Shown here in pieces: positions 1-5,625 of a DNA stretch of 8,116 nt; position 1 is the stretch's first letter; each line of letters opens with the position of its first letter. A model generated the notes under the pieces. That model saw nothing but the letters and a program-made list of their open reading frames with translations, searched no databases and had not been told where the DNA came from. The stretch lies in contig JALGTI010000122.1 in the NCBI GenBank assembly GCA_029821455.1, positions 1 through 8,116 on the forward strand, read 5' to 3'. Origin of the DNA: Candidatus Zipacnadia bacterium (GTDB lineage Bacteria; Armatimonadota; Zipacnadia; Zipacnadales; Zipacnadaceae). The position numbers and the translations under genes are program-made.

Positions 1-597
1 ATCACAGCGCTCCAGGTCACCGGCCGCGCAGTAGATGCTGCCATCCTCCCCGTGCAGTACCCAGTCGCTGCGCGTCTCCGGTGGGCCTTTGGACACCATC
101 GGGTCAAGGGGGTCTGCGTGCCAGCCCATGTACTCCCCTACCACAATAACCTCGCGCCCAATCCACTCCGGCCCCTCAGCCGCCAGTTGTCCGGGGGTCA
201 GTTCTGTCGGGTTGTCAGCCAGGGTGTACTGGATATCCAGCGCCTTGGCCTCATTGTCCCAGACCAGCTTCGCGCCGGCGACTACCCGCAACACCTTGGC
301 CGGCACGTAGCTTGTCCCATCACGCTGCAGCGGCGCAGCCGGCAAGGTCACAGCTCTCTCGCCGATCCATACGACTGGATCCCCGATCCTCACGATGGCC
401 GTCTCCTGGCCCGGAGCGCTCAGCGTAAATGATTTATCCGCGCCATTCCACACCACCGACCAACCCATGCGCTGAAACACTTCCCGGGCCGGAATATACA
501 CCTGCCCTGCTTCCACAAACGCCGGCCCCGGCAGCCAAATCTGGACACCGTTAAGCATCACGATTACAGCCACTCGAGCCATCATACGCTTCACCAT
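1..597 (-). CDS. Stalk-domain protein (copper amine oxidase N-terminal-like) with OB-fold-like second domain, partial
   Basis: The frame is open from the ATG at 597 to the window edge, giving 199 residues without a C-terminus. Residues 9-124 look like a copper-amine-oxidase N-terminal-like 'stalk' domain (PF07833 type): MLNGVQIWLPGP, then VYIPAREVFQRMGWSVVWN, then a second half with SYVPAKVLRVVAGAKLVWD and a closing LDIQY strand. Residues 144-192 resemble a small OB-like module seen after stalk domains elsewhere, with GREVIVVGEYMGW and a PPETRSDWV..GEDGSIYC pattern; that assignment is from memory and uncertain. The start is ambiguous. AAGGTGG (604-598) abuts the ATG at 597, so starts at 594 (GTG), 585 or 582 (ATG) are possible. 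An in-frame stop at 634-636 rules out a longer N-terminus. Oddly, no signal peptide is visible although the family is usually extracytoplasmic. It lies 39 bp after the deacetylase and is probably co-transcribed. The domain assignment is fairly sure; the function is unknown. Confidence 0.8.
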   Translation of the reverse strand, partial: MVKRMMARVAVIVMLNGVQIWLPGPAFVEAGQVYIPAREVFQRMGWSVVWNGADKSFTLSAPGQETAIVRIGDPVVWIGERAVTLPAAPLQRDGTSYVPAKVLRVVAGAKLVWDNEAKALDIQYTLADNPTELTPGQLAAEGPEWIGREVIVVGEYMGWHADPLDPMVSKGPPETRSDWVLHGEDGSIYCAAGDLERCD

Positions 598-636
598 CCA
601 CCTTGATACAGAGAATATAAATGAAGTAGGAAATCA

Positions 637-2298
637 TCACCACCTGGAGCCACCTGCGTCGAACGCCTCCGGCCAGCCACTTACCACCCGGTATTCCCAG
701 ATGCCCAGGGCCTCCTGCGGGGCTCCCGGGGCGGACAGGTTAAGCTGCATATAGCTGGTGAACTCCAGCACCCGATTGCGCTCATCATATCGCATCCGCG
801 CCCGGCAACTGTTGGCCATCAGCCACATCGGCACCATTGCGGTACTGCGGTACAGAATCGGCGGCAGTTGCAGTTGAATCTCGCGGTGATTGAGTTCCGC
901 CGACCGGCTGTTCAGACGCAGAAGCAGCGAGCCACGCACTGTTATCAGATGTAGCGTCTGGCTTTCAGCGTCATAGGTAAACGAGGCCCCCAGCAGCTTC
1001 AGCAATGGGCGCACGGGCAGCAGTATCTGCCCATCAACAGTGACCGGTGTCTGCGGCAACTCCACCTCCTTGCCATCAACGATCACCTTCAGCCCTGCAG
1101 CCACCGGCCGCACTCGTAGGACCCGCTCAGGCGCCTGGATGATCACTTCTCCCTCGAAGATGGGCTGGAGTTCAGCTTGCTGCGACATCGTCACCAGCAA
1201 GTAGCCACGCTTCTGCAGCTCCGGCACAATCCGGGCGAGTGCAGCAACGGTCTGGGAGCGCGGGCCGCCGCCGTCATGCATCAGCACCACACTGCCATCT
1301 CGTGCCCGCGAGATTGCACGCCGATAGATAGTATCTACCCCTGGTCGCCGCCAGTCACCCGTGTCAATCGTCCACATCGCAACCCCATATCCCATCTCCT
1401 TCAGCGTGCCCCGCACGCCGCTATTGATTGCCCCGTACGGCGGACGCACCCAGCGCAGCGGTGGGCCGCCTTCAATCAGTGCGGTGAGGAGTTTGCTGCA
1501 GCGACCGATGTCAGCGCGGATGGCTGCAGGGGACAGTTTGGTCAGATTTCCATGATTCCAGGTGTGAATGCCGACCTCGTGTCCTTCGGCTATTATCCGA
1601 CGAATCACATCTGGCCGCCGGCTGGCCAAAGACCCCAACACAAAGAACGTCGCGCGCACGTTATGCTGCTTGAGAATATCAAGAATCTTTGGAGTATAGA
1701 CGCCGTTGGGCCCGTCATCAAAGGTGAGAGCCACAGTCGGTGGCCCATCCGGGTCTTTCCACTTGACGACCGGCACCGCCGATGTCAGCTCTACTTGCCG
1801 AATGAGCGTGCTGATCTCGCCGCGACTGACCCTGTGCAGGCCGTAGACCGGGATGCGCCCCGGATAGTTCACTGGCCGACCGTCCGCACGCCTCGGCGTA
1901 GAGCGGAGTTTCGTCGCCACTTCCTCAATTGGCTCAACTACATCGCAGGGCGGGTGGATCACAATCTTATCGCCATTGTGAACCCTGTCAGTCGGATGAC
2001 AGCAGCGGCCATTACGCAACACCACTGCTCCGTGCCCGGCCCCGGCCATCAGCACATTGCCGCGTACATCAATCAGGTCACCCGGCCCCAGCGACAGCCC
2101 CACGACGCGCGCGCAGCCGGCCACCGTCATCCCCCGGGTCAGCCTCATCGTCTCACCATTGACCATCGCGTATTGTGGCTTCAACCATAGGACGATGACC
2201 AGGACTACCACCAACACCCACAGCGCCCACATCGCCTGCCGGCGCTGATGCCAGCTTCGGACTCGTTGCTCAAATCCGTCTACACCTTCCTGTTCCAT
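637..2298 (-). CDS. Membrane-anchored NodB-type polysaccharide deacetylase with C-terminal stalk domain
   Basis: 553 residues. A basic N-terminus is followed by one membrane segment (about 22-39), which should put the rest outside the cytoplasm. Residues 44-117 form a small GD- and NG-rich module, possibly a beta-grasp fold. The NodB/CE4 domain spans about 186-372 with every catalytic motif present: TFDDGP (192-197, catalytic and metal aspartates D194/D195), HTWNHGNL (245-252, metal ligands H245 and H249), RPPYG (285-289), DTGDW (312-316) and LMHDGG (339-344, H341). CE4 enzymes remove N-acetyl groups from peptidoglycan, chitin-like chains or exopolysaccharide; the substrate here cannot be told. 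Residues 400-515 are a copper-amine-oxidase-like stalk domain (VIVDGKEVEL, ILLPVRPLLKLLGASFTYD), perhaps for wall binding. The ATG at 2298 is supported by a purine-rich GAGAGGGCGGAG just upstream. The last codon is TGA at 639-637. The neighbours on both sides of this gene on the same strand also carry stalk domains. Confidence 0.93.
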   Translation of the reverse strand: MEQEGVDGFEQRVRSWHQRRQAMWALWVLVVVLVIVLWLKPQYAMVNGETMRLTRGMTVAGCARVVGLSLGPGDLIDVRGNVLMAGAGHGAVVLRNGRCCHPTDRVHNGDKIVIHPPCDVVEPIEEVATKLRSTPRRADGRPVNYPGRIPVYGLHRVSRGEISTLIRQVELTSAVPVVKWKDPDGPPTVALTFDDGPNGVYTPKILDILKQHNVRATFFVLGSLASRRPDVIRRIIAEGHEVGIHTWNHGNLTKLSPAAIRADIGRCSKLLTALIEGGPPLRWVRPPYGAINSGVRGTLKEMGYGVAMWTIDTGDWRRPGVDTIYRRAISRARDGSVVLMHDGGGPRSQTVAALARIVPELQKRGYLLVTMSQQAELQPIFEGEVIIQAPERVLRVRPVAAGLKVIVDGKEVELPQTPVTVDGQILLPVRPLLKLLGASFTYDAESQTLHLITVRGSLLLRLNSRSAELNHREIQLQLPPILYRSTAMVPMWLMANSCRARMRYDERNRVLEFTSYMQLNLSAPGAPQEALGIWEYRVVSGWPEAFDAGGSRW

Positions 2299-2337
2299 CT
2301 CCGCCCTCTCATAATCTTGGGTGGGTCAGGAAGTTAC

Positions 2338-2405
2338 GGGCAAGCTGCGGGTTCGGCGGTTCGGCAAGCTCACCGTCCTGAGTTTATCGAAGGAGAAGCT
2401 TGCCC
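2338..2405. repeat. Nested inverted repeat (TTCGgcAAgCTCA family)
   Basis: The outer arms GGGCAAGCT (2338-2346) and AGCTTGCCC (2397-2405) are perfect 9-bp complements. Inside them TTCGGCAAGCTCA (2360-2372) faces TGAGTTTATCGAA (2379-2391) across a 6-nt CCGTCC loop, pairing at 10 of 13 positions. The octamer GGTTCGGC is duplicated in tandem at 2350-2365. The inner unit resembles a widespread dispersed bacterial repeat of the 'TTCGAYAARCTCAGGACGGTGAGC' kind (recalled, not searched). It is probably a non-autonomous dispersed element rather than a gene part. Confidence 0.7.
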
Positions 2406-2420
2406 TACCCTTCGGATAGA

Positions 2421-2445
2421 GGTAGCGCAGGCGTCTCGCCTGCGG
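2421..2445. repeat. Short GC hairpin repeat (GCAGGCG-TCT-CGCCTGC type)
   Basis: CGCAGGCG (2426-2433), a TCT loop and CGCCTGCG (2437-2444) form a perfect 8-bp stem. The flanks GGTAG before it and GCCGTTCCTGCTGCTT after it match a dispersed repeat that I recall from several uncultured bacterial phyla. There is no T-run, so this is not a standard intrinsic terminator. Confidence 0.65.
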
Positions 2446-2483
2446 CCGTTCCTGCTGCTTCGCGGCACGCAGCCTTGTCTCGC

Positions 2484-2517
2484 TTCTCCCTCCCTTCAGG
2501 GAGGGGGCCGGGGGTAG
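2484..2517. repeat. C/T-rich hairpin repeat, copy 1 (CCCTCCCT-TC-AGGGAGGG)
   Basis: CCCTCCCT (2488-2495), a 2-nt TC loop and AGGGAGGG (2498-2505) make a perfect 8-bp stem, followed by GGCCGGGGG. The same stem-plus-tail layout and orientation recur at 2591-2633, so the two are copies of one family. Read on the minus strand this is the common CCCCCGGCCCCCTCCCT-type dispersed repeat. Confidence 0.7.
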
Positions 2518-2590
2518 CTTGGCCCTTCCGTGCACCACACCTTTACCCGCCACGTCAGGCATCCTTGCTTGTCAATCTCCGTCCCTGCCT

Positions 2591-2633
2591 TACTCCCCCT
2601 CTCCTGCAAGGAGAGGGGGCCGGGGGGTGAGGC
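2591..2633. repeat. C/T-rich hairpin repeat, copy 2 (CCCCCTCTCCT-GCA-AGGAGAGGGGG)
   Basis: CCCCCTCTCCT (2595-2605), a GCA loop and AGGAGAGGGGG (2609-2619) form a perfect 11-bp stem, followed by CCGGGGGGTGAGGCC. Compared with copy 1 at 2484-2517 the arm sequence differs on both sides yet pairing is kept. That points to selection or copying of the hairpin itself. The orientation is the same as in copy 1. Confidence 0.75.
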
Positions 2634-2634
2634 C

Positions 2635-2676
2635 AAAAAGCCGGCCCCCACCTTCACCAAACCCGATGGGGGCCAG
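2635..2676 (-). terminator. Possible intrinsic terminator after the secreted stalk protein gene
   Basis: On the minus strand, 34 nt past the TAG stop, CTGGCCCCCA (2676-2667) can pair with TGGGGGCCGG (2650-2641). This gives a 10-bp stem with one G.T pair and a 16-nt loop. One C and then TTTTT (2639-2635) follow. The layout suits a factor-independent terminator, but the loop is large and the T-run short. If it works, it would limit read-through into the deacetylase. Confidence 0.45.
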
Positions 2677-2709
2677 GACGTTCGCCAGGCTATGCAACTT
2701 GCGCACCGA

Positions 2710-3279
2710 CTATTTTTCTCTGAAGGTCACGTAGGCCCGGCCCTCCAGCTCATTCCAGTCCGTATGCAGGCCAAACAGGTCGCAATACAACCTCAGTGGC
2801 ACAAATGTACGGCCGCCTCTCTGGGTGGCCGGGTGCCCCAGGTTCGTCTTCTGGCCATTGACATACACAATACTGCTGCCCGGAATTGTGCGGATAGTGA
2901 CCTCGTTGCGGTGCACTTCGATGTATGATTCGCTGGGCCCCCAGATGATGGTGCCACCGATGTGGCGCATCAGGTCAGTCAGAGTGAGGTAGGTGCGACC
3001 ACGCCGCACGAAGGCGTGCCTTTCCAGGTCGCCCTCGCGGCCATTGAACCACACTATCTCCCGTGGGATGATCTTGCGCTGGAGCTTGAGGAACGCCGGC
3101 GCCGGCTCTGAGCGCGACACCTGTCCGCTCTGGGCCGCAATCACATTGGTGACAGGCGCTACAGTCATCGTAGTGCTGGCGATCAATTCCTCACCGCCCG
3201 CCTCTGCGAACGCAACTGTGGAGACCAGTATGACACAGGATACTGTAAGCGAGGTCAGGATAACCAACCGTCTGGGCAT
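2710..3279 (-). CDS. Secreted protein with two stalk-type (copper amine oxidase N-like) units
   Basis: 189 residues from the chosen ATG. An n-region of MPRR, a hydrophobic run to about residue 22 and the AFA|EA site (cleavage after residue 25) make a convincing type I signal peptide. Residues 26-70 look like a low-complexity linker. Residues 73-124 (IVWFNGREGDL, TYLTLTDLMRHIGGTIIWG) and 125-187 (IVYVNGQKTNL, RTFVPLRLYCDLFGLHTDWNE) are two successive stalk-like units of the PF07833 kind. No catalytic domain is present, so a structural or binding role in the envelope is inferred. The start at 3279 is preferred over the in-frame ATGs at 3327 and 3303 because GGAGGGGTGA lies 7 nt upstream of it and the signal peptide begins there. 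The 3327 start would sit only about 10 nt from the predicted transcription start and has no ribosome binding site. It is the first gene of the leftward group; its stop is TAG. Confidence 0.82.
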   Translation of the reverse strand: MPRRLVILTSLTVSCVILVSTVAFAEAGGEELIASTTMTVAPVTNVIAAQSGQVSRSEPAPAFLKLQRKIIPREIVWFNGREGDLERHAFVRRGRTYLTLTDLMRHIGGTIIWGPSESYIEVHRNEVTIRTIPGSSIVYVNGQKTNLGHPATQRGGRTFVPLRLYCDLFGLHTDWNELEGRAYVTFREK

Positions 3280-3343
3280 CGCAAATTCACCCCTCCGGCG
3301 CATAAACAGCAAGTTCTCTCGCCACAATCTTCAAGCTGCGGCC

Positions 3344-3372
3344 AGTATAGCATAGCACTAGCAGGATGTCAA
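3344..3372 (-). promoter_or_regulatory. Sigma-70-type promoter for the leftward genes
   Basis: Read on the minus strand: TTGACA (3372-3367), a 17-bp spacer, then TATACT (3349-3344). The -35 matches the consensus exactly and the -10 has one mismatch. Transcription is expected to begin near 3337, leaving a leader of about 58 nt before the ATG at 3279. Confidence 0.75.
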
Positions 3373-3406
3373 AGAATGTCACATAACGACGGGCCTTATT
3401 GACCAT

Positions 3407-3435
3407 TTGACACTTCTCCTGCTATCCCCTATACT
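3407..3435 (+). promoter_or_regulatory. Sigma-70-type promoter for the recJ operon
   Basis: TTGACA (3407-3412), a 17-bp spacer, then TATACT (3430-3435). The -35 is consensus and the -10 has one mismatch, as in the opposing promoter. The expected start point is near 3442, giving a leader of about 32 nt that contains AGGAG at 3450-3454. Confidence 0.78.
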
Positions 3436-3473
3436 GCCAGTGAATAGACAGGAGACTGCATTGTTGCCCTCTG

Positions 3474-5198
3474 ATGACATCGCAAACAGACGCCCGCTGG
3501 ATTGTAAGTCCACGCGATAAGGACTTTGAGATTGAGGTTGCCCGCTCCCTGGGCATCCACTCCCTGGCCGCTGCTGTCCTACGTAACCGGGGCATCTGTG
3601 AACCCCGGGCCATCCAGGAGTTCCTGGAGCCCTCGCTCGACCGTCTCCACGACCCCTTTGACCTCCCAGATATGGCACCCGCAGTCGAGCGCACTATTGC
3701 CGCCCTGCAGGCCGCTGAACCTATCTTGGTGCACGGCGACTACGATGTGGACGGGATAACCGCCACGGCGCTACTGTGTCGCTTCCTCGAGAAACTCGGC
3801 GCAGACGTCCGCTATTTCATACCCCACAGAACCCGCGACAGCTACGGGCTGAGCGCTGAGGCGCTGGCGCAGGCGGCGAGCGAAGGCCTCCGGCTGGTGA
3901 TTGCCGTTGACTGTGGCGTGACTGCCCACGAGGCCATCGAGGCTGCCCGAAAGTTGGGCGCAGATACAATCGTGCTCGACCATCACGAGCCTGGCTCCAC
4001 ACTCCCTGAAGCGGTGGCCATCGTGGACCCCAAGCGTGATGATTCTGCCTATCCCGAACGCAATCTGGCCAGCGTGGGATTGGCATTCAAGTTCGCCTCC
4101 GCCATCTGCCAGCGGCAGGGGATAGAGCAGGCGGGCCTTCGGCGAGCCTATCTGGACCTCGTAGCCTTAGGCACCATCGCCGATGTTGTCCCCCTGACCG
4201 GCGAGAACCGCATCCTGACCCGCTTCGGCCTCGGCCTGCTGCCCCGCACACGGAAGCTCGGCTTGCGGGCGTTGTTACGCATCTGCAACCTCGATAGCAA
4301 GCTGCGGGCCAGCGACATAGCGTTCCGCCTAGCGCCACGGATGAACGCCGCCGGGCGCATGGGCGATGCCACCGATGCCCTGGAATTACTCCTGACTGCC
4401 GACGAACAGGAGGCACAAAGGCTGGCCCTGCATCTGGATAGCATCAACCGTGAGCGCCAACACGAACAGGACGCCGTGTTTCGTGAGGCAATGGCGCGCG
4501 TTGAAAGCGAGATTGACCTGGGGCACGAACCAGTCATCGTGCTGTCCTCGGATCGCTGGCATGTGGGCGTGCTCGGCATTGTGGCCGCAAAGCTGCTGGA
4601 GCGTTACGGGCGGCCGGCCGTGCTTATGGCGCAGGACGGTGACACGATCAGCGGCTCAGCGCGCAGTATTGCAGGGTTCGATATCAACGCCGCCTTTGAA
4701 CAGTGCTCAGACGTGCTCACCCGCTACGGCGGCCATGCGCGTGCAGCAGGCCTCGCCCTGCAGGCAGACAAGCTGGATGCTTTCAGGGAGCGAATCAACC
4801 TAGTTGCCCAGCAATGGTTGACTCCCGAAGACCTCACGCCGGTGGTCTCAGCCGATGCTGAAGTGCGATTGTTTGAGATTGACGCGGAGTTGATCGAGAA
4901 CCTGCAGCGCATGGAGCCCTGCGGCCACGGCAATCGCCAGGCGGAGTTCATCTCCAGCAGCGTCGAAGTGCTCGATTGTCGCTGTGTTGGCCGTGATGAG
5001 CAACACCTGAAGTTGTACGTGTGCCAGGATGACCGCCCGTTAGAGTGCATCGGCTTCGGAATGGGCCCGCAGGCCGAATGGGTGCAACAGAGCCGCGAGT
5101 TGGACATCTGCTACTTACCAGAACTCAATGATTACAATGGCCGTGTCGGGCTGCAATTGCGCCTGGAAGCCATCCGGCCCGCCCAGACGGCGGGATAA
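3474..5198 (+). CDS. recJ: Single-stranded-DNA-specific exonuclease RecJ
   Basis: 574 residues, close to the roughly 577 of E. coli RecJ. RecJ is a cytoplasmic metal-dependent 5'-3' exonuclease on single-stranded DNA, acting in recombinational and mismatch repair. The DHH phosphoesterase core is complete: HGDYDVDG (87-94), VDCG (145-148), LDHHEPG (168-174) and ALGTIADVVPL (231-241). These are followed by LAPRMNAAGRMG (286-297). The DHHA1 part carries DRWHVGVLGIVAAKL (360-374), GSARS (394-398) and YGGHARAAG (418-426). The C-terminal OB-fold domain (about 458-566) has the MEPCGHGN version of the usual EPFGxGN motif. The N-terminal RWIV..LAAAVLRNRGI stretch is typical, so the ATG at 3474 fits. 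However, the only AGGAG lies 19 nt upstream and a stop at 3441 limits upstream extension. It is the first gene of a rightward operon. The identity is secure. Confidence 0.97.
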   Translation: MTSQTDARWIVSPRDKDFEIEVARSLGIHSLAAAVLRNRGICEPRAIQEFLEPSLDRLHDPFDLPDMAPAVERTIAALQAAEPILVHGDYDVDGITATALLCRFLEKLGADVRYFIPHRTRDSYGLSAEALAQAASEGLRLVIAVDCGVTAHEAIEAARKLGADTIVLDHHEPGSTLPEAVAIVDPKRDDSAYPERNLASVGLAFKFASAICQRQGIEQAGLRRAYLDLVALGTIADVVPLTGENRILTRFGLGLLPRTRKLGLRALLRICNLDSKLRASDIAFRLAPRMNAAGRMGDATDALELLLTADEQEAQRLALHLDSINRERQHEQDAVFREAMARVESEIDLGHEPVIVLSSDRWHVGVLGIVAAKLLERYGRPAVLMAQDGDTISGSARSIAGFDINAAFEQCSDVLTRYGGHARAAGLALQADKLDAFRERINLVAQQWLTPEDLTPVVSADAEVRLFEIDAELIENLQRMEPCGHGNRQAEFISSSVEVLDCRCVGRDEQHLKLYVCQDDRPLECIGFGMGPQAEWVQQSRELDICYLPELNDYNGRVGLQLRLEAIRPAQTAG

Positions 5199-5222
5199 CA
5201 CAATCGCGGGGAGCAAAGCACA

Positions 5223-5624
5223 ATGCCTGTTGAGCACTTGCGTGTCTCAACCAAACAGCGCAGACAGATCGTGGACATCACCAGTCAGGTCGCGGCTATC
5301 GTCACTGGGGCCGGGGTCACCGAGGGCCTGGCCTGCATCAGCGCGCCCCACTGCACCTGCGCCATCTATGTCAATGAGAACGAGAGCGGGTTGGTTAGCG
5401 ACACACTTGACATCATTGCTCAGATTTCGGAAACTGCTGATTGGCAGCATGACCGCATTGACGACAACGCCGCTGCCCATCTGGCGGCCAGCATTATTGG
5501 CAGCTCGGTGGTGCTGCCGGTTGTCGGCGGCCAGCTTGAGTTGGGAACCTGGCAGCGCATTATGCTGGCAGAGCTCGACGGGCCCCGCAACCGGCGGGTG
5601 ACGGTGACGATCCTGTCCGGTTGA
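5223..5624 (+). CDS. yjbQ: YjbQ/UPF0047 family protein (secondary thiamine-phosphate synthase type)
   Basis: 133 residues, a normal length for this compact, usually homotrimeric cytoplasmic family (PF01894). Signature stretches are intact: APHCTCAIYVNENESGL (41-57), HDRIDDNAAAHLAAS (76-90) and LELGTWQRIMLAELDGPR (105-122). The histidines H43, H76 and H86 line the presumed metal or anion site. In most members the first stretch is HTT; here it is HCT, a small variation. E. coli YjbQ has been credited with a weak thiamine-phosphate synthase activity, but the physiological role of the family is unsettled. The ATG at 5223 follows GGGGAG (5208-5213) with a 9-nt gap, 24 bp after recJ. The next gene begins one base after its stop, so it is mid-operon and likely translationally coupled. 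Family membership is sure; function is not. Confidence 0.93.
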   Translation: MPVEHLRVSTKQRRQIVDITSQVAAIVTGAGVTEGLACISAPHCTCAIYVNENESGLVSDTLDIIAQISETADWQHDRIDDNAAAHLAASIIGSSVVLPVVGGQLELGTWQRIMLAELDGPRNRRVTVTILSG

Positions 5625-5625
5625 G

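Larger units (their letters stand above)
2299..2709. other. 411-bp gene-free spacer packed with inverted repeats
   Basis: The spacer between the two leftward stalk-domain genes holds no convincing gene. Five inverted repeats lie between 2338 and 2676 and are listed separately: a nested 9-bp outer and 13-bp inner pair, an 8-bp CGCAGGCG hairpin, two related C/T-rich hairpins and a terminator-like hairpin. I saw no good promoter for the deacetylase between its start and 2345. Short open frames here run across the repeats and resemble no protein. Confidence 0.75.
3280..3473. promoter_or_regulatory. Divergent intergenic control region
   Basis: This 194-bp region separates the leftward envelope genes from the rightward recJ operon. 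It holds one sigma-70-type promoter on each strand (listed separately). Extra TTGAC-like hexamers lie between them: TTGACC at 3399-3404 on plus, and GTGACA at 3382-3377 on minus. The spacing of 34 bp between the two -35 boxes would let one bound regulator or polymerase affect both directions. Confidence 0.7.

Noticed and set aside
1177..2190. Long open frame (337 codons) on the plus strand
   Set aside because: It lies wholly antisense to the deacetylase, whose catalytic motifs are intact. The translation is rich in H, R and P and resembles no family, as expected for a shadow frame in GC-rich DNA.
2299..2345. Separate promoter for the deacetylase gene
   Set aside because: TTGCCC (2343-2338 on minus) has no -10 at a proper distance; GATTAT is about 21 bp away. 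Expression could come from read-through or an unrecognised site.
2326..2562. Short open frames on both strands in the spacer
   Set aside because: They run through the inverted repeats and change character with each repeat unit. No ribosome binding site or protein-like pattern was seen.
2338..2640. CRISPR array
   Set aside because: The repeats are palindromes of different families, not identical repeats with regular unique spacers.
3232..3245. Lipoprotein cysteine in the signal peptide (TVSC, residue 15)
   Set aside because: The cysteine lies in the middle of the hydrophobic core without a proper lipobox, and an AFA|EA type I site follows.
3280..3327. Longer N-terminus for the secreted stalk protein (start at 3327 or 3303)
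   Set aside because: It would place charged residues before a good signal peptide, lacks a ribosome binding site, and 3327 is too near the predicted transcription start.
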